Source of the DNA: Stentor roeselii
Lineage: Eukaryota > Ciliophora > Heterotrichea > Heterotrichida > Stentoridae
Assembly (NCBI GenBank): GCA_006503475.1
Contig: RSEH01000017.1
Location: 124,001 to 188,000 of the forward strand
Reading direction: 5' to 3'
Length of the DNA: 64,000 nucleotides
The position numbers and the translations under genes were made by a program. The notes under the pieces are model-generated. The model did no database searches. It worked only from the letters and a program-made list of their open reading frames with translations, and had not been told where the DNA came from. Of this stretch, positions 47,883 through 57,764 are shown in pieces (the first letter of the stretch is position 1; every line of letters starts with the position of its first letter).

Positions 47883-50800
47883 TTATAATTCATTTTGATG
47901 ACATATAGGAATATGTGAAGTATTATTTCCTGTACTCCTTACACGTTCGAGATACTTCGACTTTGTTATTATTTCAGGCAGTTTACTTGAGAACTGAAAC
48001 CTAAAGAAAATACTTATGGAATTTTCATCATCTTCAATAAACTTCGCTGGTGTTCGAGCTGCGAGTCTTAGTCCAGCCAACAAAATAAAAAAAAGTCCTA
48101 AAAACAAACAAATTTTCATTTCATTATCATGAGATACAAGAGAATTAATAGTGCTTATCAACATTCCCCAAAAGCTCATAACTAGGATGATAACATTGAG
48201 AATATTTACTTTTTGATAATTGAAAGGTTTCATTCTTGAAGTAACAAGAATCATAAAAAATAACATTCCACAAATGAGAAATCCGCTGATTGCCTCACTG
48301 TAAGTCTCGAAATTTACCTTGATAAGAACTAAAGATAGCTGAAAAACACTCTTGATAGATAAAAATGAAGGCTTTGTGTTTATTTTTAAACTTGTTTGAG
48401 TAGATTCCCAGAAAGGTCTTAAAAATGTTGAAATCGAAATAAAGAGAAAAATAATTATAGTTGATAGTATCACATATGTTTTGTGTTTACCTCTGTAGCA
48501 AAACTGAGAGCAATCATAAAATAAGATAGAATCAGATAAATTTTCACTTGTGCCTTTTTCACATTTGAATATAGTCATTAGCATTAAACAAATAGGCATA
48601 AATCCAAAGTGGCCTATAACTGGTAGTGCAAGTTCATGCAACCAATCAAAATGATTAAAAAAATTCGAAAGCTGGTTAATCTTCTTGTTCCCAATCACAA
48701 AAACACATGCAAAACATAAAAAAACAAGTGAAAACCCAATCAACATCGAATAAAATTTCCAATAATAGTTAAACTTCAAATCAAACATCGTGATAAAATC
48801 AAGTCCAGCCTGATAACTGAACCCTTTAAATGACTTTTCAATAATTCCTCCTTGAGGTTCCAAAGCCAAGATCTGAAAAAACTCACAGAAAAAGAAAGCC
48901 CTAAACAAAAAATCCTGATAACTGGGAATAACTTTATCATTAATATCAAGAAGTGGTTTTTCATAAGTAACTTTACTTAAAAAAGCCACCACACCCGCCG
49001 TAATTAAACAAAACCCTGAAAAAACATGAAGAAAGTTCATAGCAGCTCTAGATATTTCCTTGTCTTTATCAAAAATACACCTGGTACTTTGTCGATAATT
49101 ACTCGGAGTGTCCTTTTCCCCAGTAGCCCACATTGGTTCATTTATTTGCTTCGCTGCAATAACTGCAAAAATATTAAGTGCAGTAATCTGAGTGATTCTG
49201 GTCTTACGAGTGACAGGATCAATAGAAACTTGCAAAATTCCCATCCAAGCGTTATTTCTAGAATTTTCATTAGGAATGAAAAAAACATCTCCAGTGCACC
49301 CGACGAACCTTTGACCTCTCATCGTTTGCATCAATAAAAAACGATCATCATAATTTTCCCCTTTTCCCATCAGATACTCAACAGCACTATGAACAACAAG
49401 AAACGAGTCATAAGTCAAGCACATATTTTCAACCGAATCATACTTTTCCATCAGTTCTCTTTGAACCCTTTTCCCTATCTCCCCATCAAATTCAATCAAA
49501 GACGTAAGAAGAGCCCCTTCTAAAATTTCAATTCTTTTTTTCAAGTACTTTTCCTGAACTTCTTCATTAACATTAAGATAATTCTGAATACTTGTAATGA
49601 TGACCAAGTCGCCCCTTCTCAATCCAATATCATAAAGTGCTTCTAAGATCATGACAGGATTATTAATAGCAATCATAAGAATACGACAACCAGATTTTTT
49701 CACAAATTCAAAAATTTCACGGAATTTTTGAAAGTCCTCTCTTGAATAGTTCTGTGGAACATACCTGAACTCCTCAGGTGTTAAGACATTGAGACCAAGT
49801 GCCTGAAAGATCTGATTTATCTGCTGAAAAATAATCCTTGAAATATTTTCGTCACTTGCAAGGTAAAGAACATCTTTCCAATTATAAAACCTAAACAAAA
49901 ACACTGAATTTTTTATGTATTCGTCTAACCTTCCTGAGAACTTCAAAAATTCAGGGTAAATTGTTTTGTTGTTAGTTAAATCTGAGATTCCATAAGGCGA
50001 GATCTGAGGAAGGAACTCCTGAAATGATTGAAAACTTAGTAAATTTGCAAGGGCTCCTTCAGGCCAAAAGCCTGAGACGTAAGCCAAGGCTGGGCTTTGA
50101 AAGAACTGAGATAAACATGAAGCTGTCCAGGAGATGTTGAAGTAGTTGTTTCCACAGTCTGTTGGAATTAAATTGTATTCAAAGTTTTTTAAATTTTTGT
50201 TTACTTCTTGCATTGCGTGAATCGCTCCGTGGTAGTAGTTGGATGTGAATGGACTTGATTTTAAGGAATTTCCCTCTGATGTACCGTTTGCGATTAGTAA
50301 TGGAATTGATGTTTTGGTTATAGAGGGCGAGATTGAAGTGTTGTTACCTGGAAAGATCATTTTTTCAGTTATTTTTAAGGAAGGGTTGAAAGAGCCTGTT
50401 GGTTTTTTTGATTTGTTTTGTTGATTTATGATTAAAAATTTACTTGAACAGAAAGAATCTTGGCAAGTTTTTTTTAATGCTTGAATTGAAAAATGAGTGA
50501 ATTTGTTTAAGATAATTTTCAATACTTCGAAGTAAAAACTTTCAAGTGATTCAGGAAAATTTTCAAGTTCATTTGAAAGAATCACTGAACCTTCAAGGTC
50601 GACAGAGTAAATACTTCTAGTCCCAAACAAGAAAAAGCTTCCAAATTGGTCAATTTTTCTGATTTTTAAGTATTTCACCAGTTTTTCCAAAGAAGACCCT
50701 TCATCCAAAACAATTATCTTCCTTTCCCCAGTGATTTTCAAAAACCTTTTCACTAAAGTATCAAGGTTTTCTTCAGACACTTCCTCATTGTAAATAAAAC

Positions 50801-51260
50801 TTTTGACCTTTTTTCCTTTCAGTTCTTTTTTTATCATGTCAACCATTTCAAGGTTTTCTTTTGAACTTGATAGAAAAACACTGAAAGAATCCCAAGAAAA
50901 GTAATTCAAGAGCTCGACCATCGCTTTAGCCTCATCATCTTTTGGAGGGAAAACAGAAAATCGCCATTCGGAATACTCTGAAGAGAAGGACTTTGTGATT
51001 GTCAAGTAGGGAATCTTGTAGATTTGTGAGAAAATGTCGAGAACTGCAAATGAACTTGGGTCCAGCGAAATGTCGAGAATCAATGTTGGAAGAAGAAAGG
51101 TAGAATTGGAATAAAACTGAAAAATGTTGGAGATGTCTGTTGAAGGGCTGAAGGGAAAGTGACGGGTTAGCTGAGGTGGAGTTTTGAGACTGGTGAGTAA
51201 GAGAATTGAGTCCCATGGGATAGAAAATACGAAGTTGAGTAGGAAAATCAAGAATTTCAT
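47883..51260 (-). CDS. tandem Venus-flytrap multi-pass membrane receptor, intact copy 3
   Basis: 1125 residues, full plan: signal peptide (MKFLIFLLNFVFS), first flytrap module, second module starting IPLLIANGTSEG with IPTDCGN, 8-9 hydrophobic segments, loop motif DCSQFCYRGKH and tail ISIFFRFQFSSKL. It is the most distant of the three copies in this cluster by eye, but every conserved Cys and the GENYDDRFLLM / GCTGDVFFIPNENSR segment are kept. No intron was required. Ligand unknown. The same-strand, head-to-tail arrangement with the two other copies shows origin by tandem duplication. Confidence 0.8.
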   Translation of the reverse strand: MKFLIFLLNFVFSIPWDSILLLTSLKTPPQLTRHFPFSPSTDISNIFQFYSNSTFLLPTLILDISLDPSSFAVLDIFSQIYKIPYLTITKSFSSEYSEWRFSVFPPKDDEAKAMVELLNYFSWDSFSVFLSSSKENLEMVDMIKKELKGKKVKSFIYNEEVSEENLDTLVKRFLKITGERKIIVLDEGSSLEKLVKYLKIRKIDQFGSFFLFGTRSIYSVDLEGSVILSNELENFPESLESFYFEVLKIILNKFTHFSIQALKKTCQDSFCSSKFLIINQQNKSKKPTGSFNPSLKITEKMIFPGNNTSISPSITKTSIPLLIANGTSEGNSLKSSPFTSNYYHGAIHAMQEVNKNLKNFEYNLIPTDCGNNYFNISWTASCLSQFFQSPALAYVSGFWPEGALANLLSFQSFQEFLPQISPYGISDLTNNKTIYPEFLKFSGRLDEYIKNSVFLFRFYNWKDVLYLASDENISRIIFQQINQIFQALGLNVLTPEEFRYVPQNYSREDFQKFREIFEFVKKSGCRILMIAINNPVMILEALYDIGLRRGDLVIITSIQNYLNVNEEVQEKYLKKRIEILEGALLTSLIEFDGEIGKRVQRELMEKYDSVENMCLTYDSFLVVHSAVEYLMGKGENYDDRFLLMQTMRGQRFVGCTGDVFFIPNENSRNNAWMGILQVSIDPVTRKTRITQITALNIFAVIAAKQINEPMWATGEKDTPSNYRQSTRCIFDKDKEISRAAMNFLHVFSGFCLITAGVVAFLSKVTYEKPLLDINDKVIPSYQDFLFRAFFFCEFFQILALEPQGGIIEKSFKGFSYQAGLDFITMFDLKFNYYWKFYSMLIGFSLVFLCFACVFVIGNKKINQLSNFFNHFDWLHELALPVIGHFGFMPICLMLMTIFKCEKGTSENLSDSILFYDCSQFCYRGKHKTYVILSTIIIFLFISISTFLRPFWESTQTSLKINTKPSFLSIKSVFQLSLVLIKVNFETYSEAISGFLICGMLFFMILVTSRMKPFNYQKVNILNVIILVMSFWGMLISTINSLVSHDNEMKICLFLGLFFILLAGLRLAARTPAKFIEDDENSISIFFRFQFSSKLPEIITKSKYLERVRSTGNNTSHIPICHQNEL

Positions 51261-51669
51261 TTATAAAAAAGGATTAATGATTAATAATTAATTGGTATTG
51301 TTGTCAAGGCACTGAACGTGGTTTTTTATTATTCGGCGTTTAAGGTGTTAATTTATTTAGATTTATTAAATAATAATACAAAATATTACTTTTTATCCTT
51401 TTTATACTTTGAATTCATTAATCATTAATAAAATATGTAAAATCTAAATGTTCCCAAAGGTAAATTTTGTGAATAAGTAAATGATAATAAATTACTTTCT
51501 CAAATACATCTCGCTCATTCTTAAAATATCTAAAGTTTCAATAACTCCAAATCCTCAGCTTCTTAATCGAAATTCATCTCCTCAGCGACTACATCACAAT
51601 TCATCTAAATTCAACCTTCTAAAAAAAAGACCTTGAACAGTCAAATCTTTCATATTTAGTTGACTCATA
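51261..51669. other. intergenic between divergent genes
   Basis: AT-rich near the receptor start, becoming C-rich over the last ~170 bp before 51670. No motif or RNA gene named. Confidence 0.6.
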
Positions 51670-52227
51670 ATGTTAACTCTCCTATATCTACTTAGCATAA
51701 CATTAGCTAACGCGAAACAAGGAGACTTCCCAAAGACCAACAAGCAGACACTTTTCAACGCTTGCTACTCTCTCTACAGAGCTCATTTTTCAAGTGAATC
51801 CAAAAAACTCGAAGAGTTTTTTGCTTCTTTTTCAGAGCCAGACAAAGCGAAAAGTTTTTACACGGCTGAGGCCTTGTTGAAGTGTTATACAAACATAGAT
51901 CTAGCTACTGCTAAGACTTTAAATGAACAACTTTCGAATGAAGCACTGAAAAAACATTCTTTACTTTTGCAGGTCGATAGAAAAGTTATGCAGGCTTCTG
52001 ATTTGAAAGCAACTAAACAACATGTCTTGCTTTATGAAGAAATTAAACAGATTAAGGAAAAAGCGGAGATAGAATATGGGAAATATAGTAGAGAAAGCAC
52101 TGGAGATTTGAATTATAGTGGGTTTTTTATTCTTGCTGGGGTACTTGGAGCTATTTTTGTTTTATTTTTGATGTTTAAGGGTGCTAGATCTTTATTTAAG
52201 AAATACAAAAAGAGGAAGTATTACTAG
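51670..52227 (+). CDS. single-pass type I membrane protein, unknown
   Basis: 185 residues. An N-terminal signal peptide (MLTLLYLLSITLANA) is followed by a ~130-residue helical, charged ectodomain with two Cys, one membrane segment (about 148-170) and a short basic tail (KKYKKRKYY). No known domain. The size and topology resemble cargo-receptor or cell-surface stalk proteins, but there is no specific signature. It lies next to the receptor cluster and is divergent from copy 3; a link is possible only by position. Confidence 0.65.
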   Translation: MLTLLYLLSITLANAKQGDFPKTNKQTLFNACYSLYRAHFSSESKKLEEFFASFSEPDKAKSFYTAEALLKCYTNIDLATAKTLNEQLSNEALKKHSLLLQVDRKVMQASDLKATKQHVLLYEEIKQIKEKAEIEYGKYSRESTGDLNYSGFFILAGVLGAIFVLFLMFKGARSLFKKYKKRKYY

Positions 52228-53261
52228 ATAATAGTTTAGATAGGGTGGTAAATAGTGAAATTTGTTTAGTGTTGAACTATGAATGAACTCGGATTTATAT
52301 TCAATCATTTCTTTTTTATATTGTTTTGTCTTATAAACTTGGCTTTATTGCATGCTACTCTCTAATTATTAGATCCACATCTCTATACCCTTTTCCAGCT
52401 GCAAAACTAATCAAAAGCAACTAAGTATGAAACAGTAAGAAATGATTTCTAAATTACATGTCAAATGATAGTAAACAAAATTTCAGAGATAATATTACTG
52501 CTTCTATAATAATTTATTATAGGCTTATTAATTTTCTAAGAATAAATAGTAACTTTTCATGATTTTCTGTATTACTTGCTCAGCACCAGATAAAATATTT
52601 TGGTTGCTTAATGACTGCCAGAATCAATTAAAAAACATCAAAATAAGTTAAAATCTTTTATTTCCTTCTTTAGTGAGGATGAAATATTTTAGTACCATGA
52701 AGTCAAGTTATGTCTTATGGGTATACGAATTGGGCACTAATACATCCTAAATGAAAGTCAGATCAAGTAGTTTAGATTCACTTGAGATCAATTAATAAAA
52801 CCGGTGGATCCTTTGCCAATAATCGGATAACTACATTAGATTAATAAACTATACAAAATTCATGATTTATTTAGTCTAAGCTTAATCGCGATTCTGTGAT
52901 TCTCGATGAGTTTCAAGAACTCAAGCCAATTTTTTATAATACCAATTCACGAAGAAGTTCTCTGTATTCAAAACAACACGATTGAATTTTGTTATAAATT
53001 TCTAGATTTGCTAAGATTTGAAAATTATTAATTTTTTAACTCTTTTAACTTGCCCTACTAATTAACACCAAGTGTAAGCAATGATACACCCAGTAACAAT
53101 TACAATAAGTTACAAATCATCAGTAACGATATCAAGTAAACCAAAAGTTAATCATTATTTAACCATCATTAAAATCACCCAAAGAACATCTCAATTTCTT
53201 TCCCAAATAAAAAATCAAACTTCTAACACTAATACTCAACTAACTTCAATCTGATAAGAAA
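52228..53261. other. 1-kb intergenic region
   Basis: AT-rich, with C-rich sequence over the last ~200 bp before 53262. I looked for tRNA box motifs and snRNA-like sequence and found nothing that holds up. One of the longer empty stretches in the window. Confidence 0.55.
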
Positions 53262-53489
53262 ATGTCAGAACATTCAAAACGAGTCCTTCCCTGGAAGAAA
53301 TTCCAAGAAAAGCACAAAGCCTTCCCTCTATCAAAAAAGCAAGTAACCCTAAAACGATTAGATTTTCATTTCAAAAGCCCAAAGCCCAAGCCCCTTCTAA
53401 TCCTCCACCCAGTGAGCGATATGAAAAGCCTTTTAACCCTATCATCCCAACCCAAACTAAATAATGCCCCTGGGGGGGGATCTCCATAA
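53262..53489 (+). CDS. small basic open frame directly abutting the next gene
   Basis: 75 codons, Lys- and Pro-rich, no known domain. It is in the same frame as the next gene and separated from it by only its own stop codon: the sequence reads CCA TAA ATG. A GT...AG intron of 15 nt that would remove the stop cannot be placed. It may be a separate small protein, an upstream frame in the leader of the next gene, or the first part of a readthrough product. A run of eight G near its end is an assembly-error risk. Confidence 0.45.
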   Translation: MSEHSKRVLPWKKFQEKHKAFPLSKKQVTLKRLDFHFKSPKPKPLLILHPVSDMKSLLTLSSQPKLNNAPGGGSP

Positions 53490-54167
53490 ATGCGAGACGT
53501 AGCAATCCTAGCCCTTCTCTACGGAGTGACTCAAATATCCCAGTCCTTCAACCTAGACGAATCAATCCTTCTCTCCTGGATCAGCGAATTAGGTTCCGAC
53601 ACTTTTTTCAAGTCACTTCGAACCTTCATCCTTTCCCAAAACAAGAACAACGACCGTTCTTTTTTCCTTCGAAAATACTCCTTATCACCGAACGTAGTTG
53701 AAAAAATCCAAGCCTACCAAGAAAATTCCTTCAACGACAAAGTCGAGATCAACAAAATGATCCTAAACTACCAGGAACAAAAAACAGAAAAAGAAATGAC
53801 AAACGAAGAAATCAAGTCTTTACTGTTGAAAGTCACAGACTACTCCGTTGAAGAATGGTTCATGTCCGACGACATCCACATCGTGAACTACGAGCATTTC
53901 TTAAACGACCTGAAAAATTCAAGCGCAAAGCAAAATCGCTACATCAGAGTGAACAACAAGGAAGAAACTATTGCAGAGGTCATCAAGGAAGGTCTTCCAA
54001 TGTACAAAGAAACAGCGAGAAAATTAGGAGAAAATCCTCGTCGCATCAAGGAATGGATCAACAGTTACAAGAGCCAAGGTCGTATTCGAGCTGTCAACAC
54101 TGAGATCCGTCCAGCATCTTCTCTTCTTTCAAAAGCTTTCGACGAGATAAAAAGCGAATTTAGTTAA
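53490..54167 (+). CDS. unknown helical protein with an HTH-like segment
   Basis: 225 residues, all predicted helical. Residues near 165-205 (IAEVIKEGLPMYKETARKLG, then RRIKEWINSYKSQGRI) have the spacing of a helix-turn-helix, but no family is recognised and a DNA-binding role is only a guess. There is no signal peptide. The ATG follows the preceding TAA without a gap and the stop is 4 nt before the NDUFS4 start, so these genes may be transcribed together or use extremely short UTRs. Confidence 0.6.
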   Translation: MRDVAILALLYGVTQISQSFNLDESILLSWISELGSDTFFKSLRTFILSQNKNNDRSFFLRKYSLSPNVVEKIQAYQENSFNDKVEINKMILNYQEQKTEKEMTNEEIKSLLLKVTDYSVEEWFMSDDIHIVNYEHFLNDLKNSSAKQNRYIRVNNKEETIAEVIKEGLPMYKETARKLGENPRRIKEWINSYKSQGRIRAVNTEIRPASSLLSKAFDEIKSEFS

Positions 54168-54171
54168 TTAA

Positions 54172-54858
54172 ATGGCAGTCTTGAAACATGCCCAGAAGAT
54201 CATCGATGAAGTCCTTCAAGCGACTCGTGTGCGACCTGTGAAGCTTCCAGAGACCAGTGAATATTTCGCAGCACAGGCAGAACTTCCTAATTCCTTCGAA
54301 CCTGCGCCTCCACCGTCAACAGGCATCGAGTTTCAATTGAAGACTGGCATGGCGCAGACGTTTAGAGTGAATAATCCTTACAGATACTCAAAAACTGATG
54401 AATTCGGATTTTTAGATAATCCTTCAACACCCTGGGGCACTGTCAAAGCGCAGGAAATCGGAGGGAATCGAGTGGCTAATGGAGGAAACTATTACGATCA
54501 GATGTACACCAATGTCGCTATCGGCCCTAATGAAAAGAAGCTGCCGAATGCGAGGATTTATTATGTTCAACAGACTCACATGCATAGAATGGCAAGTATG
54601 AGAAGGTACGGCGCCAGTGGAGGCAACTATCAAATATTGTTTGAAGAAGATGGAGGATATAAACATCCCCTTGATGGCTTCAATCGAAGTCAAAATTGTG
54701 GATTTTGGGTTGTTAAAGGATTTAAAAGTGCGGAAGATGCTGTCGCCTTCTGTGAAAGGCATGGGTTTGGGTTTGAAGTTGAAGTCCCTCATTTCAGGAA
54801 TTGGGTTAGGAAAAGTTATAGTGATAACTTCAAGTATAAGCTACCCAGAAGTGAGTAG
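54172..54858 (+). CDS. NDUFS4: NDUFS4-like mitochondrial complex I subunit
   Basis: 228 residues. The C-terminal ~60 residues match the NDUFS4 (18-kDa, AQDQ) domain: FKSAEDAVAFCERHGFGFEV, then KSYSDNFKYK near the end, which is the family's signature ending. The N-terminus is helical, basic and could be a mitochondrial targeting sequence. Between them is about 130 residues rich in Gly, Asn and Tyr not found in animal NDUFS4, so this is an enlarged ciliate form. The subunit sits in the peripheral arm of NADH dehydrogenase and helps assembly. Lies 4 nt after the previous gene. Confidence 0.72.
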   Translation: MAVLKHAQKIIDEVLQATRVRPVKLPETSEYFAAQAELPNSFEPAPPPSTGIEFQLKTGMAQTFRVNNPYRYSKTDEFGFLDNPSTPWGTVKAQEIGGNRVANGGNYYDQMYTNVAIGPNEKKLPNARIYYVQQTHMHRMASMRRYGASGGNYQILFEEDGGYKHPLDGFNRSQNCGFWVVKGFKSAEDAVAFCERHGFGFEVEVPHFRNWVRKSYSDNFKYKLPRSE

Positions 54859-54886
54859 ATAGAATAGGATATTTCTTTATAGTCTT

Positions 54887-55807
54887 ATGGAAAATATAAA
54901 CATTCGGATTTACTGTGAATTCCTTTTTCCGGAATTTTTGGTTTTTGGAGAAAGGGTTGATGGGAAGATCAGGGAACAAATTAATTCGTTGAAAAGTGGA
55001 TGTTTCTGGAAATCACTGATGGACTGGAGAAATTTGAAGGATTTGGAGAGTTTTGTTAGAATTTTGAAGGATGAATGTGAGGATAATGAAGAAACTTGTG
55101 TTTTTGATTGTTTTCTTTATGTTGATGGTCTTTCCTTTGCTTCTTGTCAGTGTCTAGGAAAGAAACTGGAGATTTTCACACTTCCTGTGAAAATCGACCT
55201 TTCTACTTTTAAGGATCACGAAGACTTCAAAAGTAATAAAAAGTTTTACAAGTACTCTTTTAAAGGATTCGATATGACTGATCTTCTTAGAACTTCTTGT
55301 GAGTTCTGCTCAAATGACTCTCTTACCAAGTCCTTCGAAATATTCCAAGATTCCATAAAAATTCTAACCTTTTCAATAACAGGAGTCTACAAAAAAAACA
55401 TCGAAAGACTAAAAATCCTGAAAAGTTTTCCAGATGATTTAAAAATCGACCAACTTTCATTCAAAAGATTTAAACTTTACAGTCTTTTATTCGAAAAAGA
55501 AGGAAAAATGGTAGTTTTAAGCCACAATACTTTCTGGATGAAGCAAAACACTAAAGTAAACTTTTTAACTGAACTTCATTCTTTACTCGATGAAAAGTTC
55601 GACCTCCGTTACGTGAGTTACCATTCAACAATCGACGACTTTCCAATAGTCCCAAGTCTTTCATCACGATCATGGAGGTCACTTTTATTCGAATACTACG
55701 AAAAGCCCTCTCCATTAAAAAATTTTAAAATTCTTTCTGATCCTTATTACGACCAGTCACTTTCCGAGTCCCATTTGCAGCCTTCAAGAGAATCAGACAA
55801 TATCTGA
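54887..55807 (+). CDS. unknown 306-residue protein
   Basis: A soluble, Phe/Leu/Ser-rich protein with several Cys (CEFCSNDS near the centre) and no known domain. Begins 28 bp after the NDUFS4 stop and ends 20 bp from the convergent RAD51 gene. Predicted mixed alpha/beta; the end (from about 285) is Ser-rich and likely disordered. I found no motif that suggests a function. Confidence 0.55.
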   Translation: MENINIRIYCEFLFPEFLVFGERVDGKIREQINSLKSGCFWKSLMDWRNLKDLESFVRILKDECEDNEETCVFDCFLYVDGLSFASCQCLGKKLEIFTLPVKIDLSTFKDHEDFKSNKKFYKYSFKGFDMTDLLRTSCEFCSNDSLTKSFEIFQDSIKILTFSITGVYKKNIERLKILKSFPDDLKIDQLSFKRFKLYSLLFEKEGKMVVLSHNTFWMKQNTKVNFLTELHSLLDEKFDLRYVSYHSTIDDFPIVPSLSSRSWRSLLFEYYEKPSPLKNFKILSDPYYDQSLSESHLQPSRESDNI

Positions 55808-55827
55808 ACATAACTCAATAAGATTAA

Positions 55828-56880
55828 TTATTCAGAAGCGTCAATAATGCCTCCTTCGCCTATTGCATAAATAGCTTCAGCTTCAGGTAAATTCGGCGCG
55901 TCATAAACCTTCATCGCCCTTGAGTCGCCTCGTCCTTTTCTTAAACTGAGGCGAATGGTGGAAGCGTGAGCCATGATGTGCCCTCCGATTGGTTTTTTCG
56001 CATCTGCTACGAACATCGCCCCGCCGTCCACCTGAGCAACGACTTGGTTCGTGTAAACTACTGCGACTCCAAATTCGTCTGCTAGTTTTTGAAGGCTTCT
56101 TAAAAACTTGCCGAGACTGTTTTGACGACTTGCTAATTCACCACGTCCTATGAAGTCTGTCCTGAATAAAGCTGTTGCTGAATCGACTAGGATTAAGGAG
56201 TATTTGGTTTCAGACATTATTCCAGCTACGTGAATTAGAAGTTGCATCTGGTGCTCGGAGTTATAAGCTCGGGCAACTGCAATATTTTCCAAAGTCACTG
56301 ACGGGTCAAGCTGAAATCGATTAGCTATTGAAACAATTCTCTCAGGTCTAAAAGTTCCTTCCGTGTCAATATAAATCACTTTTCCTTCAGAGCCCCCCAT
56401 ATTGCTGGGCAGTTGGGCAGTCACAGCCAAAGTATGGCAAATCTGCGTTTTTCCAGTGCGAAACTCTCCAAAGATCTCTGTGAGTGATCCTGATTCAATG
56501 CCTCCTCCAAGAAGCCTATCGAGACAAGAAGCTCCAGTCGTGATATAGACGAGATGTTTTCTGTCTTCATGAATTGATGACGCTGTTTTAAACCCCAAAG
56601 GCAGGATTTTCGAGACAATGTCCTGAAGTTTGTCGGCTTTTGAATCAGAAATTCCTTTCACTGAGACCAGAGTCTTGCGAGTCGCCATCGCGATTGACTC
56701 TATTGTGTTGAAACCTCCTTCTATCAGTTTCGAGATGTCGGACTGGGGAATGCCGTGTTCTTTTAGTAGAAGGATTGGGTGTGGACCGGAATCTTGCATT
56801 TGGTTTTCTTTGTTTTCTTTTAGTTCTTGATGGACTTTTGACTCTTTTTTTGGTTTTGACTTCTCCCGGGTTGCTTGCAT
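55828..56880 (-). CDS. RAD51: RAD51 recombinase
   Basis: 350 residues (human 339). An N-terminal helix-hairpin-helix region (about 35-95) is followed by the RecA core. Walker A GEFRTGKT is at 138-145, then [12 protein letters not shown], Walker [16 protein letters not shown], and the DNA-binding loop region [13 protein letters not shown], ending in [10 protein letters not shown] and RKGRG. IDTEGTF and QVVAQVDG favour RAD51 over the meiotic paralogue DMC1. It should form filaments on single-stranded DNA for homologous recombination. A basic, Lys/Glu-rich extra N-terminus (1-30) is the only unusual part. No intron is needed. Confidence 0.95.
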   Translation of the reverse strand: MQATREKSKPKKESKVHQELKENKENQMQDSGPHPILLLKEHGIPQSDISKLIEGGFNTIESIAMATRKTLVSVKGISDSKADKLQDIVSKILPLGFKTASSIHEDRKHLVYITTGASCLDRLLGGGIESGSLTEIFGEFRTGKTQICHTLAVTAQLPSNMGGSEGKVIYIDTEGTFRPERIVSIANRFQLDPSVTLENIAVARAYNSEHQMQLLIHVAGIMSETKYSLILVDSATALFRTDFIGRGELASRQNSLGKFLRSLQKLADEFGVAVVYTNQVVAQVDGGAMFVADAKKPIGGHIMAHASTIRLSLRKGRGDSRAMKVYDAPNLPEAEAIYAIGEGGIIDASE

Positions 56881-57215
56881 TTAAATTATGGAATATGGAG
56901 ATTTTTGTAGTGGAAGAGTCTGAAGGAAGGATTCGGGATAAAGACTTGGATTTAAGAGACTTTATTTATTGTTAGAAAGACTAAACTCAAATTTGTTAAA
57001 GTAGATGATCCAGAACTTTACTTAAAAAAGAACAGAAAAAATGTAAGATAAACCCAATTAATCATCCTTCCAAAAAACCCCTTTTTCCCTAAAACAAATC
57101 CCTTAACCCAAAGCCAACCAAAAAAAGCCTCCCCATTCTCCACACCCAGTTCTTTCCCTCCCTAAAAAATCCTCTCCACTTCCAGAAATCATCTCATATA
57201 TTACTCATTACCATC
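56881..57215. other. intergenic between same-strand genes, strong skew switch
   Basis: No gene. The half next to the RAD51 start (56881-56970) is G-rich on the + strand; the half next to the ARL2BP end (57040-57215) is C-rich and almost free of G. On the coding (minus) strand this means C-rich before a start and G-rich after a stop, the same as other gaps here. Confidence 0.65.
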
Positions 57216-57764
57216 TCACTTCTTTCCCTTAATCCCAGTAATAACCAATCCAAATCCCTGAAACTCTTCTCCATCCATGACCTCATCAGTATGAATAATC
57301 GAAGCAGTTCCAGAAATTTCAAGTTGGTCTCCCCCAGAATAGCTGATCATGAGTTCTTTGAATACTTGAAAATCACTAAAACTAAGAAGCATCTCAAACA
57401 AAGGTCCATCAATTTCATGTTGTCTGTATTTGAGCATGGACATAAAATGGTTCATATCCACATCCGCGAGTTTCCTTTCAATGTAATTTTCGATTTCATT
57501 CTGATACTTCTGGAAGATCTCCATATAAATCAGTTTGTTCTCCTCGTCTGATGTGAACTCGCCGCTGTAGGTCTTTACGAAGCGCTCTTGAAGCATGGTG
57601 AACTCTTCTGACATGACTATTTCTTCAAGTCGACCCACGACTGTGTCGAATAAGTCCTCGTCGGCTGACTGGCCGAAAGCGGTTATTTCGAACTCGTCTT
57701 CTGATTCGATCTCCATCGCCTCGTCTTCTATGAAAATTTCTTCTTCGATCTCCTCGCTGTCCAT
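57216..57764 (-). CDS. ARL2BP: ARL2-binding protein (BART)
   Basis: 182 residues from the Met of MDSEEIEEE; an upstream Met would add nine unconserved residues. The BART domain is clear: DLFDTVVGRLEEIVMSEEF, then TSDEENKLIYMEIFQKY, then VDMNHFMSMLKYRQHEIDG, and ending LLSFSDFQVFKELMISY. In animals this all-helical domain binds ARL2/ARL3-GTP and is found at mitochondria, centrosome and cilia. In a ciliate a role in ciliary or basal-body traffic would be natural. The acidic N-terminus (about 1-25) is typical. Confidence 0.92.
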   Translation of the reverse strand: MDSEEIEEEIFIEDEAMEIESEDEFEITAFGQSADEDLFDTVVGRLEEIVMSEEFTMLQERFVKTYSGEFTSDEENKLIYMEIFQKYQNEIENYIERKLADVDMNHFMSMLKYRQHEIDGPLFEMLLSFSDFQVFKELMISYSGGDQLEISGTASIIHTDEVMDGEEFQGFGLVITGIKGKK

